Positions 44,497-54,986 of a DNA stretch of 64,000 nt are shown in pieces (the first letter of the stretch is position 1; each line of letters starts with the position of its first letter). The position numbers were made by a program, and so were the translations under genes. The DNA is from Fonsecaea monophora (Eukaryota; Ascomycota; Eurotiomycetes; Chaetothyriales; Herpotrichiellaceae): assembly GCF_001642475.1 (NCBI RefSeq), contig NW_019173946.1:310001-374000 (forward strand), read 5' to 3'. The notes under the pieces were generated by a model. That model saw only the letters and a program-made list of their open reading frames with translations, had not been told where the DNA came from and did not search any database.

Positions 44497-46404
44497 ATGT
44501 CCTTGAGTCCAAGAGACAGTGTGGCCGAGACCGAGCACCATATTGGACACCTTCTTGACAGTGCCATCCACGTGAAAGACAGGGCAAAGGCAAAGACAAA
44601 AGAACTGCTTTCTCCTGCTCAGACTAATGCATCTTCTGGTGAACAAGAGGACATTTTTTCCGATGCAGCTTTCGACCCTGCGAGAGTGCTTCAGCACACA
44701 TCTCCAAAAGAGAAGAAGTCGACAACTGAAGCACTCCACGATGGTTTCAAGAGCGTCAAATATCTGAGCACACACCCACGACGGGTGATGCGTAGCAAAG
44801 CTACTCACATTGCCGCCGGGAAACTTGGAAAACGCCATCCGACTCTGACTGTCGACCAAGATCAGGAACTTCTAGATGCCCACGACGCTCTGGCTCGCGC
44901 AGTCTCGAGTGAGCCGTCGGATGCTGACACCAGTGCAGTCACCTCCGAGCTGGATGAAGCCCATCATCGCGTACACAAGATTGAACATCAAAGAGAAAGC
45001 TTGCAGACAGCCTGGATACTTGGGCGACACGTTTCCCGTGTTAAGGTTGTTCGTCCGATATCTCGTCCCGAACGGTCTCAATTTAGAAATGGGGAAAGGT
45101 TTGAGTGGGAGAGATATCTCGGCTACATGATTCTCTATTACACCCGCAACTTCACGACCGGTTACATCGACGACTTTGATTCCCCACCATTTGATCTTGA
45201 AGACCTCGCGCGCATCATTGAACGGATTGCCATCACATCAGCGCCCTGGCAGTCTTTTCTTGTCGACGTCCGACATATCTACATGTGGAAATCACCCGCT
45301 CGGACAGCGAAATGGCTGGCTGTCTATTGTGTTCTGTGGTACACCCAACATATTGTGGGCTACCTCTACTTTTACATCATCTACTCCACCTTGCGCAACA
45401 GGTTCCGCCCGCGCTCTGTACAGGCGGTTCGAGAGAGTGTGAGCAGAGCCTTTGACCGGGAAGCGCGCGTACAAGCATGGGGCGAACTTATCCAGAGACA
45501 TGGACAGCATGACTGGCTGGAACCCTTGTTGGACGAGGTTGGCCCGACTATTCAGCTACAGCTCGGTGACCTGGCGAACTTTCTCGAGATCCTGTTGAAC
45601 TTCCACCGATGGGAACGGCCGAACATGACGCTGGCGACACTCTTCTTTTTCGCTTGCTGTCTTCTTATCACGTTGTGTGCAGACATGGCGTTCTGCGTCA
45701 AGCTCGTGTGGTTCATAGTTGGCGGCGCATTCTTTCTCACATACCCCGTCGCCGCCAACTTTCCCAAATACAGGTTGTTATTGTCACATTTCCGATGGGT
45801 GTTTTGGGACATTCCCACACACGCGGAACTGGCGGTGCTGAGACTGCAAGAAAAGGCGGCAGAGAAGGACGAGGCTGATTTGACAGAGTTTGAATTGAGA
45901 GATACCGATTCTGGCGATGAAGGGATAGATGATGAGGACGACGACGACGACCAGAGCGAGTCTCCTCCACTGCAGAGACTGGGCGAAAGAGGCTATACAT
46001 TCCGAATCTATGACAACGTCAAAGGATGCACGCGCCTGATAGTCTGCAGGACAGGTCTCGCGCTCTATTCCAAAGATGGAAAAGAAGACCGAAACTGGCC
46101 GTTTCGCGCTCTCTCCGAGATGCGCAAGCTCGACAGCATCGACATCCACTCAGACTCAACGCTCAAGAATCTCAAACACCTGCACTCGCGCTCCGCCAAG
46201 GCACTGCAACTCTCTTTCCTCGACAACGACGACGCCGACACGGGTCTCACGATCCTCTTAAACCCTGTGGATCGAGACCGCGTCTTCAACCTGGTCCTCG
46301 CGTGGAGCGGGCTGAGGTGGCAGTGTTTGCAGATGGAGAGACATAACAGCGCAGCTAGCCGGAGGAGTAACCTAGACAGGGCCATCAAGAGGGCGTTTCA
46401 TTAA
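44497..46404 (+). CDS. DUF3292 membrane protein (GRAM-like C-terminus)
   Basis: A single exon of 635 aa with the features of the fungal DUF3292 family, distantly reminiscent of animal GRAMD4. The N-terminal 180 residues are polar, with helical, coiled-coil-prone stretches (TLTVDQDQELLDAHDALARAV, SELDEAHHRVHKIEHQRESLQTAW). Membrane segments lie around 270-300 (WLAVYCVLWYTQHIVGYLYFYIIY) and 385-430 (LATLFFFACCLLITLCADMAF, LVWFIVGGAFFLTYPVAA). An acidic run DDEDDDDDQSE precedes a C-terminal beta-rich region (GYTFRIYDNVKGCTRLIVCRTGLALYS) that could be a GRAM/PH-like lipid-binding fold. Probably an ER or organelle-contact membrane protein; function unknown. Confidence 0.8.
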   Translation: MSLSPRDSVAETEHHIGHLLDSAIHVKDRAKAKTKELLSPAQTNASSGEQEDIFSDAAFDPARVLQHTSPKEKKSTTEALHDGFKSVKYLSTHPRRVMRSKATHIAAGKLGKRHPTLTVDQDQELLDAHDALARAVSSEPSDADTSAVTSELDEAHHRVHKIEHQRESLQTAWILGRHVSRVKVVRPISRPERSQFRNGERFEWERYLGYMILYYTRNFTTGYIDDFDSPPFDLEDLARIIERIAITSAPWQSFLVDVRHIYMWKSPARTAKWLAVYCVLWYTQHIVGYLYFYIIYSTLRNRFRPRSVQAVRESVSRAFDREARVQAWGELIQRHGQHDWLEPLLDEVGPTIQLQLGDLANFLEILLNFHRWERPNMTLATLFFFACCLLITLCADMAFCVKLVWFIVGGAFFLTYPVAANFPKYRLLLSHFRWVFWDIPTHAELAVLRLQEKAAEKDEADLTEFELRDTDSGDEGIDDEDDDDDQSESPPLQRLGERGYTFRIYDNVKGCTRLIVCRTGLALYSKDGKEDRNWPFRALSEMRKLDSIDIHSDSTLKNLKHLHSRSAKALQLSFLDNDDADTGLTILLNPVDRDRVFNLVLAWSGLRWQCLQMERHNSAASRRSNLDRAIKRAFH

Positions 46405-46661
46405 GTTTTTATCCCACACTACGATGACTTCAACAGAGCATAGAGTAAAAGAGGCCAGCGTAGAGAATGTGTTAGTTTTCGCAGTAACATCTTCTATGTA
46501 CGTCGTCGATAGCCCACTTCGACCATAGACCGGTCCTCTATGACCGTCATGCTATAGCCACGGCACGCCCTTGCAGCCTGGTACACATCACCAAGTCCCT
46601 ACCGAGACGGCCATCTTCAAGCTCATATTCCATGTTATTTCTTGCCCGCCTCGTCACCATT
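46405..46661. other. Short convergent intergenic gap
   Basis: 257 bases between the stops of the DUF3292 gene and the MAT2B-like gene; 3' UTRs only. Confidence 0.6.
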
Positions 46662-47743
46662 TTAATGTCGGTAGGCACCAACCCAGCGTCGCCACCAGGC
46701 CACGAAATCCACCGTCGAGACATCGATCCCCAACTTCTGCAACTCACCCGTGTCGAGGTGGCAGTCATACGGCCTCAGCGTGCCATCCGGGCCCGGCTTC
46801 CCTCCGTCCTTGTCAGGCACGATCCCGTCCATGGGGAGACCCATGATCTCGGCGAATTTCTGGGTGATTTCGTATTTTGTCATGCGGTCCTCGCTGGAGA
46901 ACTGCAGGATGCGCGGGAGCTCGTCCGGGTGTTGTGCATTTGTGTAGAGTCTGGCGATGTCGAGACACACCCGGGCCACGTCCTCGACGTTTGTGGGATA
47001 GCGGATCGCCCAGTCATCCATCTTTATTTTTTCATTCTGCGACTTCCACAGACTGTCCATCAGGATGTTGACCGCTGACTCTTTGTTGTTTTCTCTGGGA
47101 GAGGTCGGGCCGTACAGCACGGGGACTCTCAAGACGACGGTGTTTGGGAATTGGAGGACCGCCGTCTCCCCGTCGAGTTTGGTCTGGCCGTACACGTTGG
47201 TGGGTTTCGGCGTGTCGGTGGGTTTATAGGGCGCTTGACCCTGCACGCCGGGGAAGACGTAGTCCGTGGAGATGTAGATGAGGAAGGCATCGTGTTTAGC
47301 AGCGCAAGAGGCGAGGAGTTCGGTCGCTGTGACGTTCAGTCTGCGTGCTGCTTCTGGGTTCTGGGTGCACGAGTCTGGTTGCCTGTCCGCGGCGCCTGTA
47401 GCATGTCAGCTATAAATAACTTTGGCAGGCAGCATTTCTGGCAGAGAGGGAGAGAGGAGAGGAGGCGGCTTCTACAGTGGACGATGACTTGAGGTCTGAG
47501 AGCTTTGTGTTAGTGGTTGTTGCTGTAAGCTTTAAAACGCGCGATCTGTAACGAGGCACTCTCATACTTGACCTCGTGGAACAATTTGGTGACGGTATCT
47601 GCATCTTGGATGTCCACTTTGCGGACTGCCCCCGATGCGCGGTTAAAGCCTGTCCCGGTTGCGTTCCATCCAGCATCGGAAAAGACCTTGAGCACTTGAC
47701 GGCCCAGGAATCCAGACGCACCCGTGACGAGCGCGGCTGGCAT
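46662..47743 (-). CDS. NAD(P)-dependent SDR of the RmlD/MAT2B type
   Basis: An extended short-chain dehydrogenase like the regulatory beta subunit of S-adenosylmethionine synthetase (MAT2B) and dTDP-4-dehydrorhamnose reductase (RmlD). Exons 47743-47568, 47494-47475 (only 20 bases) and 47395-46662 give 309 aa. Landmarks: the Rossmann loop ALVTGASGFLGRQVL at the start; PQVIVHC|AADRQPD joined over two splices; FLIYISTDYVFPG; the catalytic-type VYGQTKLDGE (Y-x3-K); LRVPVLYGP; RYPTNVEDVARVCLDIA; and EDRMTKYEITQKFAEI. The human protein has the same order. Whether it binds Mat2 in this fungus or reduces a nucleotide sugar is not decided by the sequence. The small middle exon is supported by exact restoration of the VIVHCAA motif. 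Confidence 0.9.
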
Positions 47744-48835
47744 TTTGGAAGTGGGCGCGGGTAATGAGTGATGCTGAAAGTCCAAGGGTGTAGGTTGAGG
47801 GGAGTTGGAGCTTCATACTTTTCGGCGTAGAGGCACAACCAAGGACGTGCTTATCATCCTCCAAGCCGCAGTTAGTCAGGCATGCGACAGCCTCTTGTTC
47901 TCGACGTTGATGAGGACAGGACCAAAGTGTCCCAAACAATTCATGCTACTGATAACACGGTATTTATGCAAAGCGTCCCGTTTTTCAAATCTCATTTAGC
48001 TCAGCCACATCGCAGCTGTTGCCTTTACCTGTTCACTACCAGTTTCCAGTCTCCTTGCTCCAGCTTCGGCCGTATGGTCCACTCTCGTGTATTCATCCTC
48101 TTCTCCATATCTTCGCTCAAGGCGCTGAGATGATGAAAAGGTAAAGTGTTTTGGTTCCAAATATTCCCAAGCGACCCGAAGGCCGAATGGAGTGGTCAAG
48201 TAGGTAGTTTTCAACTAGCAAAAAACACAGCTTCGGTTTCTGTACAACATAGACATTAGCATTGAACTCTTGACGATATGAACAAAGACTTAGGTTGAAC
48301 TTTGTTGGTGGGAGACATACAAAACCTCATGAGCTGCGTACTGCCCTTGCACTTGGATGGGAAAAAAAAAGAAAAGACGGCGTCGAAGACGCAGGGATGA
48401 GGAACTCATACTTATACCCAGGGTGAAAGATTATTCCTTGGCGTTTTCTCCCCGCCAAGCAATGGCACTCAAGGCGCCAAGTTGCTAGTATTAGGCAGCC
48501 GTACTAGCGCGTAGTAGGTGGTCGTGGCCCCGCACTTAAACTGCCAAGAAATCGACAACTATGTGAGCCATCTGCCTGCCTCGCTGGGCACCTGCGTCAA
48601 CAATCATGTCGTGAACTCTGATACACTTATGATTGAATGTCGGAGTCGAAGCTGCCGCGAATTTGTTGTATGAAATGGCATTCGGCTTCCAGTACTCGGT
48701 AAGCCGGGTCGATCGCCATCGTCCTCACAGAACGATTTCAAGCAAAGCCCGGAACACTCAAAATACTAAGGCCGTGATCCTGACCTCTCTTTTTACTTTC
48801 TGAATTATCAGAGGCACGCTCGCTGCTGGCCCAAG
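47744..48835. other. Divergent intergenic region
   Basis: 1.1 kb between the MAT2B-like and SET-domain genes. Short frames only, with an A-rich run near 48362-48375. Confidence 0.5.
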
Positions 48836-51800
48836 ATGGACAAATACACTCGCTCATCAGCCTCCTCTTCAAGGTCTTCTGGCTCATCGAGGCAGGCACC
48901 TGGCCGTGAGACACGGGCCAATCGCTCGCAAAGTCATGCAACCAAGAAGACGCCGGCTCACGAACCCGAGATCATTGTGCTATCTGACTCGGACGAGGAG
49001 TCACCGAGTGATCAAAATCCCATTGGAAGCCCTCGAGTTTTAAGGCAAAGATTGACGGGGAACAGTACCACCGAAAAGCCGTTGGATACAGCGCAGGAGA
49101 TGATGACAGAACAGCCACCGCCATCGCTTTCCCCACTGGCACCGACACCAATGCCACCGGCACCTCTCCCGAAGTCCCAAACTCTTGCAAAACCATCGAC
49201 GACAAAGTCGTCACACACTTCCTCATCAAAGCCACTCGGGACGGGGCGGCGGCATCTACAGACAGTCTCAAAGCCACACCCTCTGTCTGTAATGTCAACA
49301 CCGCCTTCACCACCTACAGGGTCCACACCACATCCCCCAAGAAATCTCCTATCAAAACGATCGAGGCATCCGCCGCTGCCTTCGACTTCTAAGCGGCCAG
49401 CCAATTTATCACCATCAAACTCACCGAAAAAAAAACCCTCAGCAGTACACTCAAACCCAGTTAGCCCGGAGCAAGCGCGGGCACCTCCAGCAGATTTGCC
49501 AGGGGCAGGTTCCTCGGAACCTCCACTACCCACGGTTCTTCCCAGCACTCAAATTTCCGCTCCTGCGCGGCTTCGCGAAGAAAGCGAAGAGCCAGCAGCA
49601 GTAAGGCCACCTGATGGACTATCAGATCCTCAGACCATGCCGTCTACTTCTCTGAGGAAGAGCTTCGTTCCATCTGGAGGCTCAATGCCTGCCAGTGAGC
49701 AACTTTCCGAACTCAGGAAGACTGATCTGTCAACAGTTCGCCAAACTCCTGAATCGAGAACCATCAGTCACAAAAAATCACCATCATCATCCAGATTCGC
49801 CGTCTCCTCTCCTTCGAGAGAAGACAGACATGAGTCGCATCTTGTTACGCGAAATAAGCAAAAGGACGGCACTCCTAGTGACAACGCAAGGCCACTTCGA
49901 CATCGCACTGAAAGGCCGAGTCGTGGAGAGGACCAGTCCTCGTCTAAGAGCGTGTCTGGTGATTCAGATGAGGAGAAAGGGACAGGCACAAGCAGCCCGG
50001 AATTAATACAAGGACAGTCACTAAGGCTTGCATTTCGTCCAGCGGAATCACGAGATGCACACAGCGAACAGGACAAGCCAACTGGTCAGCAGTCCCAACA
50101 GGACATCGTGATGGAAACGGGGGAAGACAATATTGACAAGGCTTCGTCCCGCATGAGCAAGGACGACCGGTACTCGGACACCGGAAGTATCTCGTCTGAG
50201 TCTTCGATACGCTCGGCAGGAGGAAGGACAATCCGTCCCCACGTGAAGATTTTCAAATCGCTGATGGAAAGCTCCTATCAGAAGTTGCGCTCCTCGCAGC
50301 AGGCAACCATCCAAGCCGCTCTGCGGCAGATCAGTATCGACGTAATGAAACATCCCGGTCCCAAGCTTGACCCTAATCGTCCAGATCCTTTCGCGGCGCT
50401 TACTGCGGAGAGGCGGAGAGCTCAGAAAGACCGGCGACCATCTGCAAAGGGCGATCCTTCGGACCCTTTCGCGGCGCCTACTAAGGAAAAGCGGAGAGCT
50501 GGGAAAGACCGGCAACCATCTGCAGAGGAGGACGGCGAACTGCTAAGGCCTCCTCGGAAGCCCCTTGGCGGCGGGGCGCCGATGTTGCCAAAATTCCGGT
50601 CCGTTGGCAGGGTGAACGCGAGCTTTCTTGCACCAAACTATCGGACGGCCCATCACAGAGCCTACGACATGGAAGACGAGGCCGAAGATCCAGACGCCAG
50701 CAAAAAATACGAAGAGTTTGAAGAACGACACAAGATCGACTTTCCGGGCATGGCGAAACAGCGTGAGTGTCAAGAACTAGTCTGGCTTTGGCGGCCCTGG
50801 ATCGAAGATATCTTCAGCATGCTTGAAATACAGAGGAGTGATATTCTTTACTTCTACGTACAAGACCACTTTGAACCCGACAGACAGATCGAGCTCGATT
50901 GGCCGGAGGCTTCCCGCCAGGCATGGACAAAAGAGCAAAAGCGTCGGTGTAAGATGTGCGGCCTAGCTGATCCTGAGAGCCGGCAGAGAGATTTAGTTGA
51001 GCAATTCGAGCGTCTGCCACGACCCGACGATCGAAGGCTTGTTTTTGCAGGCCTGCTGGCCTACGCCTTCCATGAGCAGGCTGGGTCAAGTTTGTGGCAT
51101 ATTTCCTTTGGCGAGATAATACAGCCCCGGTATCCGGATTCCATCACAGCCTCAACGCAAACTTCCGACCTCTGCTTGATCTGTTTTCGCCATAATTGCC
51201 CAGATCATGGCGCTTATGTGGAGCCCGCAAATGAGGAATCCCCAGACGACGAATCCCAAGATGACGAGCCTCCAGGTGAGGAAGCTCTGGATGAGGAAGC
51301 CTCGAACGAAAATGAAGATATGGAAACACCCAGAGCATTCATCAATGATCCGGAAACCGATCGCAACATACGCAAGTTTGTGTCACGGCCGAGTACTAAG
51401 CCCAGCGTCGAAGGCGACACCCATCTATGCGGAATCTTCTGCGTGGACCCGTCGACGGGCTTGCGACAGCTACTAGGGCGACGACCCGAAGGGTATGTCG
51501 GTGGCGCCAAACGGATGCCAGAAAGCTACGTGAGGCCCGTGTTGGCGGATGACGAGTTTTGCTGTTCGTCGTGCTTTTGGGATGTCAACAACCGGCGTGA
51601 TATCACGGTATCAGAGGTAACATTTCAGCCATTCTTGTCGCAGTCCCAAAAAGCCATGGTCGAAAGTCTTATGCGGTTCTATCTCCACAATCAACGAGGC
51701 CCCTGCCTGATCTCAAGAATTATCAAGGACGTGAGCTGCATGATGGTCTTCAATCATATACTTTTCTCCATCTTCCGAGTGAAGCATTCTATTGATCCAT

Positions 51801-53059
51801 CCCTCTCCGATGCCGAGATCAGTCCTGCTCAGCCAGAGGCAAGCGCGGTAGCACCCAACCAAAAGAGAAAGAAGAACAAGAAGAATCGGGTGCCAATAAT
51901 CGATGTATCGAACAGCGCAGAATTACATACGCGTGAACCGTTTGTTCCTTGTTACCACAAAGGACCGTGCCAGGACAACCCGGCATGCTCATGTGCGAAA
52001 GCCAAGGTACACTGCGAATGGTTTTGTGGGTGTGACATCGAATGCAAACGGCGTTTTCGAGGGTGCAACTGCAAAGCTAGTGTGAAGAAGACCTGCTTCC
52101 AGGACGCCCGGTGCGAATGCTGGAAGTTGAATCGTGAATGCGATCCCCATCTCTGCCTCAAATGTGGCGTGCTTGACGTTCTGGATTCTTACAACAAGTA
52201 CCGGGTCGACAATCGCCAGGGTCGTTGCAGAAATAACCGGATCCAACTGGGCCTGCCTGCGAAGACAACCAAGGCGCCTAGCCAGGTTCAGGGCTACGGG
52301 CTTTACAGCGTAACCAGCATTCCAAGGAGCGAATTTATCGGCGAATATGTTGGTGAGGTGGTCAGTAGACAGGAGGCCGACAGAAGAGGCTCGCTCTACC
52401 ATCTTCAAAATCAAGAATACCTCTTCAATCTCAACGCGTCTCAGGAGATTGATGCGTCAGTTGTCGGCAACAAGATGAGATTTATGAACAACTCGCAAAA
52501 AGACGAGTTCATCAATGTGGAACCCAAAAGTCTACTGTGCAGTGGGCAGGTCCGGATCGGATTGTTTGCAAGACGTAATATCCGGCCGGGAGAAGAGCTG
52601 CTGTGGAAATACGGCTACAGTGATGAACATGTCAAGAATTTCTGGGAGCCAGGAGACAAGCCTTCTAACGAAAGAGCTCTGATTCCTCTTTCTCATGAAC
52701 GTCTAGGACGAACCACAGGAACCAATCTGCTTGCAGGAGAGGGCAGCGACGTTGCCCAAGAGCAGCGCAGCCAGTCTCCGGTGGTCGCGCCAGGGCAAAA
52801 ACGCAAGAGGGAGGTTTCCGAGAGCACTGAGTCAAGTCCGAGCAACGATGACGAAGAAGAGGCGAACAGCTCAGGGGGGGAGACGGTGCGAGCTCTTGCA
52901 AATATCGAAATCGACGATTCGGAGGATGAAGATTATGAGGGCGAAGACGATGCATCTGGAGAGGATGACCTGGACGAAGAAATAGATAACGGTGGTCGAC
53001 AGAAAAGAAGAGTAAACGTCAAAAAGCACAGCAGAGGGACTAAGGGCAGACGACGATGA
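48836..53059 (+). CDS. kmt6: EZH2/KMT6-type histone-lysine methyltransferase (SET + CXC), unusually long
   Basis: The catalytic subunit type of Polycomb repressive complex 2 (histone H3 K27). One frame of 1407 aa. Residues 1-560 are low-complexity (Ser/Pro/Lys). A conserved central part (about 580-1010) corresponds to the EED-binding and SANT-like regions. The cysteine-rich CXC starts at C1039 (CYHKGPCQDNPACSCAKAKV, CDIECKRRFRGCNCKA, LNRECDPHLCLKCGV). The SET domain is about 1152-1265 (GYGLYSVTSIPRSEFIGEY, EADRRG, YLFNLN, VGNKMRF, RIGLFARRNIRPGEELLWKYGY). The usual catalytic NHS reads NNS (1218-1220), with no NPNC after it, and FFDY reads LWKY. The C-terminus is acidic then basic. It is longer than most EZH2 proteins. 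A gene start inside the N-terminal part cannot be excluded. Confidence 0.88.
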   Translation: MDKYTRSSASSSRSSGSSRQAPGRETRANRSQSHATKKTPAHEPEIIVLSDSDEESPSDQNPIGSPRVLRQRLTGNSTTEKPLDTAQEMMTEQPPPSLSPLAPTPMPPAPLPKSQTLAKPSTTKSSHTSSSKPLGTGRRHLQTVSKPHPLSVMSTPPSPPTGSTPHPPRNLLSKRSRHPPLPSTSKRPANLSPSNSPKKKPSAVHSNPVSPEQARAPPADLPGAGSSEPPLPTVLPSTQISAPARLREESEEPAAVRPPDGLSDPQTMPSTSLRKSFVPSGGSMPASEQLSELRKTDLSTVRQTPESRTISHKKSPSSSRFAVSSPSREDRHESHLVTRNKQKDGTPSDNARPLRHRTERPSRGEDQSSSKSVSGDSDEEKGTGTSSPELIQGQSLRLAFRPAESRDAHSEQDKPTGQQSQQDIVMETGEDNIDKASSRMSKDDRYSDTGSISSESSIRSAGGRTIRPHVKIFKSLMESSYQKLRSSQQATIQAALRQISIDVMKHPGPKLDPNRPDPFAALTAERRRAQKDRRPSAKGDPSDPFAAPTKEKRRAGKDRQPSAEEDGELLRPPRKPLGGGAPMLPKFRSVGRVNASFLAPNYRTAHHRAYDMEDEAEDPDASKKYEEFEERHKIDFPGMAKQRECQELVWLWRPWIEDIFSMLEIQRSDILYFYVQDHFEPDRQIELDWPEASRQAWTKEQKRRCKMCGLADPESRQRDLVEQFERLPRPDDRRLVFAGLLAYAFHEQAGSSLWHISFGEIIQPRYPDSITASTQTSDLCLICFRHNCPDHGAYVEPANEESPDDESQDDEPPGEEALDEEASNENEDMETPRAFINDPETDRNIRKFVSRPSTKPSVEGDTHLCGIFCVDPSTGLRQLLGRRPEGYVGGAKRMPESYVRPVLADDEFCCSSCFWDVNNRRDITVSEVTFQPFLSQSQKAMVESLMRFYLHNQRGPCLISRIIKDVSCMMVFNHILFSIFRVKHSIDPSLSDAEISPAQPEASAVAPNQKRKKNKKNRVPIIDVSNSAELHTREPFVPCYHKGPCQDNPACSCAKAKVHCEWFCGCDIECKRRFRGCNCKASVKKTCFQDARCECWKLNRECDPHLCLKCGVLDVLDSYNKYRVDNRQGRCRNNRIQLGLPAKTTKAPSQVQGYGLYSVTSIPRSEFIGEYVGEVVSRQEADRRGSLYHLQNQEYLFNLNASQEIDASVVGNKMRFMNNSQKDEFINVEPKSLLCSGQVRIGLFARRNIRPGEELLWKYGYSDEHVKNFWEPGDKPSNERALIPLSHERLGRTTGTNLLAGEGSDVAQEQRSQSPVVAPGQKRKREVSESTESSPSNDDEEEANSSGGETVRALANIEIDDSEDEDYEGEDDASGEDDLDEEIDNGGRQKRRVNVKKHSRGTKGRRR
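50386..50528 (+). repeat. Tandem 75-base coding duplication in the SET-protein gene
   Basis: Two adjacent in-frame copies begin at 50386 and 50461. They encode DPFAALTAERRRAQKDRRPSA and DPFAAPTKEKRRAGKDRQPSA-type units of 25 residues, similar but not identical, so the duplication is not recent. Confidence 0.85.
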
Positions 53060-54986
53060 AGACAGCAGAAGAACGAATCCAACGGGAAAACAATGCGCTA
53101 GGACAAGAAACGATGGCAGAGATCCAACACGAAACCAGAATAATCGGGGAAGCATGTCACGCTTCCAGGTGAAGGAGAATATCAACCGTCGCGCATTCTG
53201 TTTGCGACGGCGGAGAAGCCCCAGGAAAGGAAGAGGCGAGCAGTCCGCCGTCCCTGCTCTGTATGTACCGAGTACGAGGTATACCTTATCTATTCAAGCT
53301 CATTGACCATGTGTGGGTCTCTGATGTGCCTCGTGGAGATCGGCCAGGAACAAAGGAAGCTTGCGGCGAATGAAAGGAACCGATGTTCACTTGCTGGACG
53401 GATCAGCACTTATTGCACCTGCAGGGTTTTCGTGACGGGCAATTGATCGCGGTGCTAGCTAAAGCACCTCGTAGGTAGAGGTTAGTTTTCACCAGGACAG
53501 ACTTAGCCGGAACAGTGGCGGTGCTACAGTACATACCAACCCGTAACTTTAGCGGCCAATATTAGCCTGTTGGGCAGGTTATTGCTGCAATGGTGGTGGC
53601 TGGACGTCCGCTCCTCCCGTGATGGGTACCCATCGGTGTCAAAGGTCTTCAGAATAAAGAAAGACGCGTATTGTTTAGACGCTCTTAACGCCTCAGCTCG
53701 TTCCATAGAGAGCGAAGTTGATGGGCTGATCTTTTTGATCTTTTGATCTTTCGATGCAATCCGATGACGTGAGCGGCGTGGATAAAGTGGCTGGCCCCAC
53801 CACGGTTGCTCTAGTTACTTGGTGCAGGTTAGGCTCTTGGGCGACAAGCAACAAACCCCCCAGTACCGCCTAGCGCCCCCTCCAATTGCCACCTGGTACC
53901 ACCTATCACCACCTAGATTACCAGGGAAGCTACCTACCCAAGGTATGGAGGTGCTTAGCTAGCTGCCCACGGCTGCTTAGCTAGCTGGTGGTTGTAGCGG
54001 TTACCCGGCCCTTATTCATCCATCTACATACGAGTAGTTATTTGGTACAAGTGCCTGAATGCTGCATGCTGAACCACCAGATGCCACCCATTTCCCCAAA
54101 AGACCAGCTCCAGCTTCAAAAAGCCTGCAGCTTCCCCAAAGCTCAAAGGAGCTTTCAATCCTTTTTTCAAAAAGTTCGATTCTCCCCCTCCCCATCTGTA
54201 CCTGCGTCTGTCCGCTTGAACATTTCGTCCCCCGTCCCGCCAACCTACCTACCTCCCATCTCTTGTCTCTCTCTGGCCTCATCTCTTGACTGTTTAAGCT
54301 TTCCCCAAGCCTGGATTTTTGGTGAGTCGCGATAATTGTTGATTGCCTTTTTCCATTTGGATTGAAGTGTGAGTGTGGAGGAGGCCTTTCCAACCAGTTG
54401 CCTAGCTGCCTAGGTAAGAAGACGAAGGGTCGCACTATTGTGGCAGTGGAGCTGAGAGAGTGACGATGTGGCGGGCCCGGGTCTCCATCACCATCATTGT
54501 CTTCTCCCTGCCTCCCTGCCCTCTCTCTACCTTCGTCACCACTCCAGCAAGTTTGTGACGGAGGCCCAAATTCTGGGGGCTGGAGCGCCTAGGCACCCCA
54601 AAGGCAGCTGGCCGCCACCCCCCAAGCTTGGTCGCCGTCACTGTTGCTCCATCCACGGCTCCCGCGCCATTCCGAGACGTCATTCAGGCCCGAGACTCTT
54701 CAAAACTCACCCTTGCACACATCGTATCACCACTACTCCTACATTGACTTTCTCATCTTCTGCATGCTTTCCTCAGGACAACCATCTCAGTCATATTAAG
54801 CTGCTGGCACCATTTCCTCTGCATCTACTTCAATATTTGCTAACACAGCATCGCGCACACAGTCGCGCTTAGCTTCTCTCTTGTCTGCTGTGATCAGCGA
54901 GCACCACCCTCCCACCCCTCAGACCACCTCCCCTCAACTCACCTCGACCACCATCAACACCTCAAACTCTACCCGCACCTCTCAGG
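53060..54986. other. Intergenic with short direct repeats; Pil1 leader
   Basis: 1.9 kb without a supported gene. TACGAGGTA is at 53273-53281. CCACCT-rich runs (53870-53930) precede two 14-base copies of TGCTTAGCTAGCTG. The last 700 bases are pyrimidine-rich and probably the pil1 promoter and long 5' UTR. Confidence 0.5.
53952..53987. repeat. Two 14-base direct repeats, TGCTTAGCTAGCTG
   Basis: Exact copies at 53952-53965 and 53974-53987, eight bases apart, each containing the palindrome AGCTAGCT. One kb upstream of pil1. Could be a paired binding site or simple slippage. Confidence 0.8.
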
